This document shows positions 48,011 to 58,452 of a stretch of 64,000 nucleotides of DNA, in pieces. The translations under genes were made by a program, and so were the position numbers. Under the pieces are notes generated by a model that worked only from the letters and a program-made list of their open reading frames with translations, did not search any database and was not told where the DNA came from. How positions within the stretch are numbered: the stretch's first letter is position 1; every line of letters starts with the position of its first letter. The stretch comes from Berberis thunbergii (taxonomy: Eukaryota; Streptophyta; Magnoliopsida; Ranunculales; Berberidaceae), in assembly GCA_003290165.1 (NCBI GenBank), contig QNQO01001151.1, positions 1-64,000 on the forward strand. Reading direction: 5' to 3'.

Positions 48011-48282
48011 AACCTTGGAATTCAAATTGGTTTAGCGACAAAATTTTTGCAACTTAGCGATGGTTATAAACCGTTGCCAGATAGCCACGGAATAGTGCAT
48101 CGTTGCTGTTATACTGGAGTGACAATTCAAATAGTTACGGTATCGCAACGGTCGTTGAGCTGTTGCTGATTCATTTCAGCTACACTTTTTTTATACTTAG
48201 CAACAGTAAAACGTTGTTGCTGAATTTACATTTTTTTGTAGTGCCATAGTTGCCCCTTCTTCCCGGAGGTTAATTTATATAT

Positions 48283-48640
48283 ATATATATACTAATAGTT
48301 CAAATCAAAACAAAAGAAACCTCCGATGCATGTTTTCTATTAAAATACATGCGACACAGAAAGGATTTATTTATAATGGGATATAATTTCGCTCAACCAA
48401 TTTTATCGTACATATAACAAGTTTTGTCCGCACATACAACAAGTTTTGTCGGCACACATAACAAGTTTTGTCGGTGCACATTATATGAATTGAACTTTTC
48501 TTCCTTTTTAGCCCGTCTTAATATTTATTTAAATCTTTGAACTGTCAAATTTTGTCGTGAACTCGAATTTGTTTTACAATTGTCCTACATACTTTGCCTT
48601 TTAGTATTCAGATGTGTTTGCTATATATAGATAAACAATC
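48283..48640. repeat. Dispersed repeat, copy 1 (paired with 58070-58345)
   Basis: ctaatagttcaaatcaaaac through cttttagtattcagatgtg matches 58070-58345 in the same orientation, with insertions. This copy has three tandem units of taacaagttttgtcggcaca (about 48414-48475) where the other has one. It could be an element end or LTR fragment; family unassigned. Confidence 0.6.
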
Positions 48641-49332
48641 TCATCTTCTTCATACATAACCTAAATATAGAAAAGCTTCAAATGAAACAACTTGTTTTCA
48701 TGATTTGGTAGTTTTTTATAAGCCTAATACAGCATGCAAGTGCTACAATCATTCTTGACATAACCATGATCAGGTCACAGGCCCGATCCCAGTTTAGCCT
48801 CATTGCGTCTCAGGAAAAGTAAGTTTAGTTGTCTAAATTTCAACATTATTAATCGAAGTTTAGAATTTATTACGAAACGTACTTCAATATTCTTCGTATA
48901 GAAATTTATTCCAATCTTCTGCTTGAAACAAGTCTTGTTTTCTAAATTGCTTTTATTTGTGCTTTTAAAATGTAGAAGAGCATGAGTTTTTGGTGGTTGC
49001 CTGGATCTACATGTCTTCACAGTGCTATCATCATCATGTTCTGATCTCTTGATGTCACTCTTCAGAGCAAAAGTATTGGGTCATTTGCATGGTGCAGAGA
49101 TATCTTCATAACTCCACTAGCGTGAGTAATGCGCAATTAAACCTAAAAACAAGTTTGCACTCTATTGCTGCATTTAGTGTTGGAAACTAATACCAGTTAG
49201 AGGAGATGGGCCACTTGTTGAAACCGGGGTTTGGAGATGAAGTTCTTTTTGCGCCAATGCACCTTTTCCCCCAACCACGTACTTATGAATATAACATTTA
49301 GAACTCAAGCCTACAAAACATAGTTACCAAGC
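48641..49332. other. No gene recognised
   Basis: AT-rich sequence. No coding segment, terminus or RNA gene supported on either strand. Confidence 0.35.
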
Positions 49333-49440
49333 CAATGGCATAACAGCTCAATGGTTAGAGCTTGACAGATGGTACTACTAGGTCATGGGTAGGTCATGAA
49401 TTCAAACTCAGCTTGCGACATCTTTATCATGTATTTTAAA
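49333..49440 (+). repeat. tRNA-derived SINE relic
   Basis: An A-box-like segment (agctcaatggttagagctt at about 49346-49364) and a B-box-like segment (ggtcatgaattcaaactc at about 49391-49408) at normal spacing, as in tRNA-derived plant SINEs. No clear tail or target duplication. Confidence 0.5.
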
Positions 49441-49939
49441 TAAAGAAAAATGGGCAGTGTTATTATGTATAGTTTATTATTGTTATACACTAACCTCTGC
49501 CATTATTTGCAAGTAATATCATACCTTCGACTTCTCTTTGATTTGATCTCGACTAAGCACAAACGTGATCCGAACTGCAGTGAAGCAAAAGACACCTCTT
49601 GATGAGCTACCGAATTCATCAAACACCAAGCCATGGCCAATCTAATCATTCAAAGAGAAAAGTTATGGCATTATATAAAGGCCACGGTAGGGACCACAGA
49701 GAAAATAGTGTTCAAGCTTCTTATATATAGGCTGGGAAAACATATATAATTCGGCCTAAATTCTACCTCCTGACAAGTTACCTACAGAGGCTATTTCAGC
49801 TTCTAAATTATCCTACCTCCTGACAAGTTGTTTTAGAAAGTGCTGAGTTGCCAGTATGAGGATCGGTTGGGTTTGCATCATTAGTGCAAGTCCAGATAAA
49901 AGAGGAGGGTGTTGTTAGGTTTGTCATCTATTAATATAA
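49441..49939. other. No gene recognised; small local repeat
   Basis: Contains a duplicated phrase cctacctcctgacaagtt (about 49764 and 49813). Nothing else assignable. Confidence 0.4.
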
Positions 49940-50142
49940 GAGCTTTGCTAGCTGTCGAGGATTTGGGCGAGGAAAACAGCGAGGGAAATGAGGTGGACGG
50001 GGTGGAAACTGTCGACCCTCCTCGGGATGTGAGCGTTGACTTTTCACGCGCACGTCTCGAGAAGGGTGGACGGTTTCCACCCCGTCCACCTCATTTCCCT
50101 CGCTGTTTCCCTCGCCCAAATCCTCGACATTTAGAATTTTCC
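49940..50142. mobile_element. Mutator-like foldback MITE, same family as 25445-25644
   Basis: Two long inverted arms centred on 50040: gtcgaggatttgggcgagg (from 49954) pairs with cctcgcccaaatcctcgac (ending 50128), continuing inward through ggtggacggggtggaaac. Layout and the outer gag...ctag...tgtcgagg start match the MITE in LTR copy B. Target duplication not convincing (ttaatataa / ccttaaatt). The near-identical readings on both strands are a product of the palindrome. Confidence 0.75.
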
Positions 50143-50930
50143 TTAAATTCAAAGACATGTTTTTCTTTTTTATTTTATAGTTTTCCTTTTCAAAATTTTT
50201 TTTACTGAATTCAGCTCATAATAAATCCAATTTTAACCATCCTGTTTATTTCAGAGTTGTTTATTTGTTGAAAACATGTATACAAATCTTAATATGGTAG
50301 GTTGGTATAAATTTTCTACACCAAACATGAACACAGAGGAATCGATCAGGATAGTATGACTTAAACCTAGCCAGCAAATGCAATGATGCATTTTTCACAA
50401 TTTTCGTATCAAACTATTAAATGAATATATTTTATTGAAAAATACCATAATTCTTATAGTGTCTATATATGGAGTTCCTGCATTAAGCCAATGACTCAAT
50501 GAGAGACCTAAAACATATCCAGAATTGAATTTGAACATATATTTTGGAGAATCATGATCATCACCAACAACTTCTCAAATAAAAAAGCAAAAGATGAGCC
50601 CTTGGCTTTCACAAGTCCTGTGAGAAGATCGAGTAATGTAAATGAGTATCACTGTGTCCATTGGGTTTATGGCTACTTAGATGCATTGAAAACTTAGGTT
50701 GTGTTTGTTTCTACATAAGGGAAAAAAATTCCCAGGAAAGCTTGCTAAAAGTGAGAAAGGAGATGAAATCATCTAAACTATATAATTTTCCTTCCCCAAA
50801 TGAATAGTAAAAAGTGTACGTCTTCAACTTAAATTTTCTTTCCTATTTTTCCCTCCCCTATTACTAATAATTAGACGTAAAAGCCAACAACCAATGAATA
50901 GTACCAGTGGACTATTACACGTTTTTACAA
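50143..50930. other. No gene recognised
   Basis: AT-rich, no coding piece or element end found. Confidence 0.35.
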
Positions 50931-51330
50931 TTTTGCTCTCCCAAATTTATATTATTTATAATCAAACCTACGCCCTCTCAATATTCATTAATTACACCTA
51001 AGCTCCTAACATAATTTATTTGAAGCCCTCCAATTATTTATAAATTGTAAATAGACCCTTATGAATAAAATTACTATTACATTTTTTTTATAGTTTTACC
51101 CTCCCAAAATTAAACTGTTTACAATCAAAATTAGTCCCTATAAAACATTCAATAATTATACCTAAGCTCTTAATATAACTTATTTGAAGTCCTCCAATTA
51201 TTTATAAATTATAAAAATGTCATTATATCTAACTTTTGGATTTCTCATTTTTTCCTTCACATTTCATAATTTTACAATCAAACCAGCCCCTCTCAAACAT
51301 TGATTATTTATACATATGTCATTAACACAA
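50931..51330. repeat. About 160-bp tandem repeat, two and a half diverged copies
   Basis: Phrases ttttaccctcccaaa, acctaagctcctaacataa and gaagccctccaattattta recur in the same order at about 50931-51090 and 51091-51245, with a third partial copy to about 51330. Confidence 0.75.
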
Positions 51331-51786
51331 ATTATTTATATAAACTATACATATGTCATTAAAATTATATACAATTATTTTGTTTAAAATTTTAATAATG
51401 TTTTTTCTTATTATTGAATTGTTATAATAAAATAAAAATTATTGAATACCTGCACACATAAGGCGCATCGACACCCTAGTAGAGAATATGAATTCTATCT
51501 AGATATGTTGATTACTACCCTCATAGATTTTTTACATAATGGTGAAAAATATCAAAAACTGCATTATTTGTAAGATGTGCTAGTAATGGACACTAAAATC
51601 ATTGTTATGTTTTTGTACAAGGTTGATGCCTTTTTTGTATGTTCATACATGGAATGTCTAAGAGATTAAAAAGTTTCATGGTCATTTACAGAAAAAGATG
51701 TACCAGGACAAGAAGGAAGAATAAAACTCTACTCTACTCTTTCTCTCGACGCTTCATTTCGTCTTCTTCACCTGCAAACCCTAACC
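51331..51786. other. No gene recognised; possible 5' leader at its end
   Basis: AT-rich. 51740-51786 (ctctcgacgcttcatttcg... ccctaacc) has the look of a plant 5' leader leading into the exon-like segment beyond the next element. Confidence 0.3.
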
Positions 51787-52275
51787 TAGGGGTGGGTAAA
51801 AATCGATTTAAATTCGATTAACCGACCGAACCGATTATAAACGGTTCGAAATTGGTTTACGGTTTTGAATCGACCGATTTATAACCGAACCGACCGATTA
51901 ATTAGATATATATAAATAACTAAATAACATGTAAGTGTCAATACCTGATTAGTGCAACAAATACATTGCAGTACACCCTGTTACACTGAATCACCCTCTT
52001 CTCTCAAAGTTTTCAATTTTGGGCTAAAAATTGGGTCTGTAAAAAAATTGGGCCTGTAAAAAAATTGGACATGTTTTAATAAAAGTCTTTCAAATGCTTG
52101 GGCCTGAAATTTCGGCCCAACCGAACCGAACCAATCCGAAATTCGGTTCAACCGAATTCATCGGTTTACAAATACAAAATTCGGTATCGGTTTGGGTTTT
52201 GGGCAAACCGAATGAAATCGGTTCGAAATTGGTTTGGGGCTCAAAACCGAACCGAACCGACATTGCCCACCCCTA
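51787..52275. mobile_element. Non-autonomous hAT element with perfect 8-bp target duplication
   Basis: 489 bp from taggggtgggtaaaaatcg to cgacattgcccacccct plus a, inverted termini of the TAGGGGTGGG type. ccctaacc at 51779-51786 and 52276-52283 is an exact 8-bp duplication. Both halves are packed with accgaaccg/cggttcgg motifs in opposite orientation, which would serve as subterminal binding arrays. Confidence 0.9.
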
Positions 52276-52290
52276 CCCTAACCCCGTTAG

Positions 52291-52539
52291 ATGGAGATGT
52301 TACATACACCCATGGAAAGCACTGTACACCACCATGTTCCCCCTCCAAAAACCTCTGAAATTTCATCTTTGTATCAAAAACATATTCTGGCTAGTTTCCG
52401 CCGGAAAAACTTCATCCTCTCTGGGAGACGCAAAACAGCACTCACGTTCTCCACACATCCTAACTACATTAAACTAACATTTCACTTGAACATAACTATA
52501 GTCTACAAAATCTTAACAATTGACTTCTATTTGCGCTAG
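52291..52539 (+). other. Unrecognised exon-like reading (MEMLHTPMESTV...)
   Basis: Starts with ATG, 83 codons. Its first 50 residues (MEMLHTPMESTVHHHVPP; ASFRRKNFILSGRRKTAL) are richer in Ser, Arg and Pro than the AT-rich remainder and could be the start of an organelle-targeted protein. The leader-like sequence ctaacc on the other side of the hAT insertion joins directly to cccgttagatggag here. I cannot name the gene; the reading becomes unlikely coding after about 52480. Confidence 0.3.
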
Positions 52540-52888
52540 TCAAATATGGTTGCACTAAAATATACAAGTTATAAAAGATCCAAGCACAAAACGCACTTCG
52601 AAGTAAGAATAAACAAATACCCGTGCCATTTCATATGTGCAATTGACATGATATTTACGTTAGAAACATCTTACTTGTAAACTACAAGATGTCGAGCTCA
52701 TGAATGCAGAATAATGAAATGAATTAGAAAACAAGAAAATAGCCTAAGGAACAGGAAAACATGTAATAAAATGTAGATATACTAATCATCAAAATCTTAC
52801 TCGTAGACTTTGCGAAGTCATCAGTGTGCACATGAAAAACCATGAAAATGCAATAGAAGACAGAAGAGAAAATAAACGACACTTACTT
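52540..52888. other. No gene recognised
   Basis: Contains a short duplicated phrase (cttactcgtagac / cttacttgtaaac). No coding evidence. Confidence 0.35.
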
Positions 52889-53080
52889 ATCCATTCTCTC
52901 TCGTATTTTCTCCAATAGCCTATGATTATCATCCTCAATGTTCTGAATAAGCTTTTTGATTATCAACCAATTTCTTCCATTCACCTTCACCATTGCCAGA
53001 TTGATCCGACAAAGTTGCTTTGAGTTTATGATATGTGGGCAGTTTCTCAATTATTCTCTCTTCAACTTCATCATTATTAT
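52889..53080 (-). pseudogene. Unrecognised exon relic, charged/helical
   Basis: On the minus strand EVEERIIEKLPTYHKLKATL and GEGEWKKLVDNQKAYSEH read openly, then after a one-step frame change NIEDDNHRLLEKIRERMDK runs into a GTAAGT donor (acttac at about 52880-52886). The charged, heptad-like character suggests a coiled-coil protein. Family not recognised. Confidence 0.4.
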
Positions 53081-53216
53081 TCTCTCTTCAACTTCTTGAT
53101 CTCGTTGATGAACTGAGTTGTGAACCTGAAACATCATCATTGAACACTACGCCACAATCTAACATGGCTCTCCTATAAGATCCCATGTTATAGATATTAC
53201 ACTTTAAGTTACTACA

Positions 53217-53560
53217 TATGTAATACCCTGAGTGGGCGGGCTCTGAGGCTGATGGGCTACCTTGTGTGGACGGATTCTGAGGCTAGCAGGCTACCAAGTG
53301 TGAGCGGGCTCAGAGACTGGCAGGCTACCTCGATCGGTGTTATAGTCTCACATCGCATGGGTGAGGGATGGAGATATACTATATATGTACGAGTTTGGAT
53401 CTACATAACATAACGGGCTATGGGAAGGATCAAGAGGAGGTTGGCAGACTACCAAGTGTGGGCGGGCTCAGAGGTTGGCAAGCTACCTCGGTATTATAGT
53501 ATATGTATGAGTTTGGATCTACATGACACAACAAGTCGTGCGGGTAGTTAGGTTGGGCCT
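53217..53560. repeat. Tandem repeat with gggcgggctc-gag-ctggcaggctacc units
   Basis: Five diverged copies of a 35-45 base unit (at about 53230, 53268, 53305, 53425 and 53462), interleaved with agtctcacatcgcatgggtg and a duplicated tatgtacgagtttggatctacat. The phrases recall LTR sequences of small plant retroelements, but no full element can be outlined. Confidence 0.55.
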
Positions 53561-53855
53561 AGAGCGGACAACATTGTTTCATGTGGATCGGATCGTGACA
53601 ACATAAGTAAAGGATCACCTACATACTTACCATTCGTCGGTAAGAACTAAATTTTGGAACAAGTTAAGTTAAGAATTACAAAAATAATCAGATTCTTAGA
53701 AAGAACAATCGTTTGGGTTATGTGGATTAGCGTAAGAAGACAAACCTTTGAATCCTGTTTAAAAGAAGAACAACCTTTGAATCTTGTTTAAAAAAAGAAC
53801 AACAATCATCTACCATAAAGATTATTAATCAACCTAGTTCATTCCAAAGCTTGCT
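53561..53855. other. No gene recognised
   Basis: Contains the duplicated phrase aaagaacaac / cctttgaatcctgttta. No coding evidence. Confidence 0.35.
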
Positions 53856-54122
53856 TTGTTGCAGCAATATGATCGTTCGAGAGTGTTGGAGAGAAGAGAA
53901 AGCGGTAAAAACCTCTCTGATTCTGTCACCAAGCAGTCGGACGACTCTTCAGTCACCCAGGATGACCCCTTCGACGCTTCTTTCGCTGTATACCCCCTCT
54001 ATCCTTCGGAGGTGGAAGAAAGGCTAACTATTACGGGCCCCAGAATGCTAAAAAGGTGGGGGAACAAGAGTTCGATAGGAAAGAGAAATGACTATAAGGA
54101 ACCAACGATTCTCTCTTCTTAA
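53856..54122 (+). other. Unrecognised open reading with exon-like composition
   Basis: QYDRSRVLERRESGKNLSDS and SSVTQDDPFDASFAVYPLYP are exon-like, preceded by a plausible acceptor (gctttgttgcag ending at 53863). It ends in TAA. I cannot assign it; its neighbours include broken host exons, so a gene fragment is plausible. Confidence 0.3.
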
Positions 54123-54958
54123 ACAACCCATATCCTGGTAATGCATTCCTTATTATGAGAAATTTAATTATTAGAAGGGAAAAGAATTGACCGAATCATC
54201 CTGGCAGAAAAGCTTACCATGAACATTTCTAAAGATGCACAATATTGTATAACCCCATAGTAGATAATTGCATAATGGAAGAAAAGTGGTCTTATTTTGT
54301 ACATTAATATAGTAACATTTAGATTAACTAAATACACACTAACAACATACACGGACTGTTTTAATCTATTCCACTTGGAAATGGCAAGCAATAGAAAAAT
54401 ATTGTTTAAAGCACAAGAGACTTGTTACATGGTGGCAAGTGTTGACCACTGTGTTTAGAAAGGCCAACTACACAAGTAGAAGAGAATAGAGAAACATGGG
54501 GAAGTAATGGTTGATCCATCTTTCATCCAAGCCACATGACACAGACCACAATCACAAGCTTCTCAACCATCTCCTACTTCTATTTCCTGCAAGTCTGTAA
54601 TAGAAAAAGCTAATTATCACATCATTCATATTTCAAATTGGAATATTTTTTTGCAGCGATGTAGACAATGAAGAATCAAATATGAGGAATGTCTAACATG
54701 TATCCAACATTCCTTGTGCTCTCCAAAAATAATGAAAAGTACAGTCACTCCTCAGAGCTGGGAAGAATTGTGTTCCTACCTTAAAGTCAGCATATATTTG
54801 GAGAAAGACCCCTTTTCAGTCTTATTGGAAATATGATTTGAAAAGAAAAAAACCCCTAACTTAAGGTCATCCAAGCCACATAACACATACCACAATTACT
54901 TGATTTTCCGCACAATAGTAATTTCACCTCTAAAAGCACAGACAAGATAGCACTTTCA
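54123..54958. other. No gene recognised
   Basis: AT-rich. catccaagccacatgacacagaccaca (about 54525) recurs as catccaagccacataacacataccaca near 54867, a short direct repeat about 340 bases apart. Confidence 0.4.
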
Positions 54959-55078
54959 AAACGTATTAGGTCCAATCACGATATTGACGCAAATTGGGCT
55001 TAACGTAAGCAGATCGAAGGTTGTGAAGTTCTGAACCTGGATCTCCAAGATGTTTCCCGGCAAGTAATCATCTTCCCC
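54959..55078 (-). pseudogene. SMC5: SMC5 N-terminal exon fragment
   Basis: Minus strand reads GEDDYLPGNILEIQVQNF, then TTFDLLTLSPICVNIVIGPN, followed by TF and a stop. This matches the start of SMC5, the DNA-repair ATPase of the SMC5/6 complex: the P-G-N-I-x-E-I start, N-F-x-T-F and V-I-G-P-N leading into Walker A. The Walker A residues G-S-G-K that should follow are lost, and no further SMC5 exon is found. A PIF/Harbinger-like element begins 42 bases upstream of the match. It is a dead fragment. Confidence 0.82.
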
Positions 55079-55119
55079 TAAAAAACCCCCCAAATCAAAT
55101 CGATCAAAGCCAAACTAAG

Positions 55120-56446
55120 GGGGTGGTATTCAATTACGGATATTAATAGAATGTGAAGGATTTTAAAATTCATTAAAATTCAGGGGTATTCAATTAATGA
55201 TTTAGAATAATACATGTAAATCTTGGAGTATTCAAATACGAATTTTAAATGATTGTTTTAAAATCCATCAAAATCAAAGGGTATTCAATCCATGTTTTTC
55301 AAAAGTCCACCAAAATTATGGGGTATTCAAGAAGTAGTAGATTTTAATGGATTTGTTAAAGTTGTGGATTTTGAAGGATTTGTGGGTGAAAAGTATATAT
55401 AACAAGAGTCATTCCAAATCCAACATTCCCCCATCATATTTCAATGGATTTTTATTGGTCATTATTAAATAACACCACCATTTTCACTGAAGGACACCAC
55501 CACCTCACTTTTTTAGGGATCTGTTAAAGGACACCACTATATTCCCTTCTCCGCCTTATCTTCTTTACTCACAAGAGCAATACCACCTCCCCTCCCCACA
55601 ACTTTCGGCCACACCACCACGCCCTACCATCGATGGCTGTACCACCACCTGTACTTCCTCTTCTCCTTTGTTTTTGTTCTTCTTTTTTGTTATTATTATT
55701 CTTCTTCTCATTTTCTTCCTCTTATTTTCTCTTCCTCTTGTCCTCTCTTATCTTCATCTTTTCATTTTTTCTTCTGATTTCTTATTATTATTATTCTTAT
55801 TTTCTCTTTGTTTTTCTTCTTCTATTTTTTTCTTCTCCCATGTTTTTTTCTCCTTCGCCCTTGTGGAGGTTCCTATGAGTGGAGGTTCCCCACTTGCTAA
55901 AACCTTCGCAAGTGCAAAAAGAAGAAGAAGATAGGAGAAAAATAAAAAAATAAAAAAACAGAGAGAAAATAAGTGGAAGAGGAGGAGGAAGAGAAGAAGA
56001 AAAAAACAGAAAATAAGATGTGAAGAAGGAGAGGATGAGAATAAGAAGATGAAGATGAGAGGAGGTGGGATAAGAGGTGGCGGAGGTGATTGATGGAGAA
56101 GATGAAGAAGGAGAAGAATGTTTTATGAAGTAAAATTCTCGTAGCATACAAACAATTGTTTAATTGATGTTTTGAGAGATGTTTTGTGATTTGTGTTGGC
56201 ATGGATAATAATGTTGATAATGTTCATTCATTGCTTCTTATAACTAATAACATATTTATAATAATTCATTGAATTTATAAGAATCTATAGAAATCCATCA
56301 CAAACCTTTACAAAATCTACAAAATCCAATCATTTAAAATCCATCAAAATCCAGTGAATTTTGTAAAATCCTTTGAAACCTTTTAAAATCCACGAGATTT
56401 AAAATCCTTCTGAGTCCATTCAAATCCCGAATTGAAAACGTCCCCC
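55120..56446. mobile_element. PIF/Harbinger-like non-autonomous element with poly-pyrimidine/poly-purine hairpin
   Basis: 1327 bp. The left end gggggtggtattcaattac and right end (read inverted) gggggacgttttcaattcg match over about 55 bases. Flanks are taa on the left and tag on the right, close to the 3-bp TWA duplication of this superfamily. Subterminal ggtattcaat and aaatccatcaaaatcc repeats fill both sides. The centre has a pyrimidine-rich strand at about 55635-55860 followed by a purine-rich strand at 55915-56125, forming a large imperfect hairpin. No transposase. The open readings through the pyrimidine tract are low-complexity artefacts. Confidence 0.75.
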
Positions 56447-56852
56447 TAGAAACCCTAACCATAACCGACTCATTGAGGCGATCTTCTTTAAGCAAACCCT
56501 TGAAGAGCCACCACTTGGCAGAATGTTGGTTCCTGGGATACGAAATATGTTCCATTGGAGCTGATTTGAAAGAGTCTCGAGTGATCAAATAGCTTTCTAT
56601 GACTCCATATGTGAACCTCGACGGGAGATCGTAGAGGTAAATCTTGAGGGGAGGCGGTCGAGAATGAGAGGAGGAAGTGTAAGTGCTCAACAAGGAGAAA
56701 GAATAGGAAGAGTCAAATGGGGGAGAAGATTCAAGGAACTTAGCGGAAGAGCTAGGGTTTATAGGGGAAAGGAAGGTGTTGAAAAAGTCGTATAGATCAA
56801 CAACGATGAGAACTGTTGCAAGAGTGTGTTTCTATGATAACTGAATCTCCAT
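56447..56852 (-). pseudogene. GT47 exostosin-family glycosyltransferase first-exon fragment
   Basis: Minus strand, from ATG at 56852. After a short signal-anchor-like segment (HTLATVLIVVDLYDFFNTFL) the luminal part reads PPPLKIYLYDLPSRFTYGVI, then EHISYPRNQHSAKWWLFKGL and SVMVRV, the conserved start of plant exostosin-type (GT47) Golgi glycosyltransferases. Codon 7 is TAG, so the start is dead. The coding match ends at the Harbinger-like element; the sequence beyond that element belongs to SMC5, so the rest of the exon is not merely displaced by the insertion. No later GT47 exon is found. Confidence 0.8.
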
Positions 56853-57154
56853 TTTGAGCCTTGATGAAGAAGAGAAGAAGAAAAAGTGAGCAAGGAAATG
56901 ACAGGAAGCAGGGGGAGGGGAAGAAAATTGTAAAACCTTCTCTTAAGTTAGATGAAACAGAGCGCGATGTCAAATTTTTGGGCGAAATAATGTGCGCTAT
57001 TAAATTTTTAATTTCCCACTTAGTCTTTAACAGTGTTTTTGTATTATATTATTATTTGCTTAGTTTTCAACAGCGTTTTTTTATTATATTATTGTTAAAA
57101 ATTAACTTGTCATAGCACAAGGTGTAAAAATGATATTTAAATGCTATTAACGGG

Positions 57155-57170
57155 CTATTTTGGTGTAGTG
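57155..57170. mobile_element. CACTA-type right terminus
   Basis: gctattttggtgtagtg ends at 57170; inverted it reads cactacaccaaaatagc, nearly the same as the terminus at 42511. The preceding sequence has subterminal-like repeats (cttagtctttaacagtg / cttagttttcaacagcg). A possible left partner is cactacgccacaatc at about 53146, which would enclose the SMC5 and GT47 fragments, but the 3-bp flanks do not agree. Confidence 0.45.
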
Positions 57171-58069
57171 TGACAACCAAAAGGAAAATCGATAACAAAG
57201 GGCAAGTAAAGGGTAACAACATCAATACAGTGCAGTGGAATTTGTTAGGTGTTGGATGTGTATGAATAATATGATTTTGTATTAACTTCTCACATGTTTT
57301 TTTGTTGAATATATACGAAATAACATGTTGCAACCTAAATGGAATACTAAGTACTAGAAAACACATATAAAACATAATGAATATTCTTCATCAACTAATC
57401 CAAAGTAATGAAAAATGTTTGATGATGGATTTACTACAAGGATTGTAGGAGGTAACAAGGAAACGTCAACAAAGATTAGATACATCCTTGAAATTTCTTT
57501 TAATGAACGGTGGCTAGTGCCGGTAGAGTTTAGAGGTCGTGTGAGAAGATGAAAACTAGGCTTTTTAACATAATGAAAACTACATATTTTATTTAATGTG
57601 TATATGTGTTACAAAAAATTAAATTTTGAGGGCCTTCGGATTTGGAGGTCTTCTCACGTACAAGAAAAACCAAATGTTTCAATTTAAAATACGTTTATTC
57701 AAAATAACTAAGTTTGGAACACTTCAGATTTGGGGGCTTTTTACATACAAGGAACAATAAATACATATACATGTTTAAAAAGATGAAAACAAAATTGTAT
57801 CATCTTGGATTAGGGAGTAAGTTGAACCAATGGTTTCTCTAAAAATAAATAAATAATTAAAAAAATGTATCGTAGGGAGTATAACTTGAACCTATGACCA
57901 TTTCTAAAAGTGTTAAGAAAGATAACCCATGAAGTAAGAAGAATATTAATTAGGTTTCTTAAGTGCAATTTTTTTAATCTATAAATATCAAAAGTTCCAA
58001 AAAAAAAAAAAGTCAAAATGTGCCATTTGGATTAAGACACGGTGGCCCAGAGACAAGCCTGAGTGTGGC
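57171..58069. other. No gene recognised
   Basis: AT-rich with a short diverged duplication (cggatttggaggtcttctcac at about 57638; cagatttgggggctttttaca at about 57725). No coding evidence. Confidence 0.35.
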
Positions 58070-58345
58070 TAATAGTACAAATGAAAACAAAAGAAACGTT
58101 CACTACATTTATTTATTTATTTATCTTACATATAACAAGTTTTGTTATTGCACACGTTAAGCTTTGAACTTATCTTCCTTCTCAACCCATCTTAATATTT
58201 TTTTAAATCTTTGAACCGTCAAATTTTGTCTTTAAATAGAATGTGTTTTACATTTCTCCTACTTTTAAATATCTTCACTACTGCTTTCATCATGACATAC
58301 AACGACCTTTGTCATTGCTTACATTCAGATATATTTTTTAGTCTT
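58070..58345. repeat. Dispersed repeat, copy 2 (paired with 48283-48640)
   Basis: Same orientation as the first copy: aatagtacaaatgaaaacaa through cttacattcagatatat. It lies just upstream of the LINE ORF2. Confidence 0.6.
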
Positions 58346-58452
58346 TTACAATTGAATTATGTCATTACCGATGATGTTAAGAAAAGCTCAAGAAGCGGTC
58401 CCCTGTTGGGGAATGTATAGAGTGACAAGAAATATGCAAACCCCAACCAGTA

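Larger units (their letters stand above)
42409..48243. mobile_element. CACTA-like DNA transposon (degenerate, about 5.8 kb)
   Basis: Left terminus cactacaccaaaatgc at 42511, with a slightly altered tandem copy starting at 42409 (tactacaccaaaagg); right terminus acatttttttgtagtg at 48228-48243, its inverse with few mismatches. Both ends have subterminal repeats built on gccacgg / ccatggc and cgttgc motifs. The interior holds an exon-like GC-richer start (42660-43000), a Transposase_24-type gene relic, and several minisatellites. No catalytic CACTA transposase (TNP2) motif was found, so it appears non-autonomous. The 3-bp flanks do not agree. Confidence 0.65.

Noticed and set aside
49333..49440. 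A functional tRNA gene
   Set aside because: Box motifs are degenerate and the stems do not pair.
49909..50208. Near-identical protein readings on both strands
   Set aside because: Produced by the palindromic arms of the Mutator-like MITE; not a gene pair.
52094..52358. Overlapping readings rich in Pro-Asn-Arg-Thr
   Set aside because: They read through the accgaaccg subterminal arrays of a hAT element.
55633..56202. Phenylalanine/leucine/serine-rich readings resembling membrane proteins
   Set aside because: Low-complexity translation of the poly-pyrimidine and poly-purine arms.
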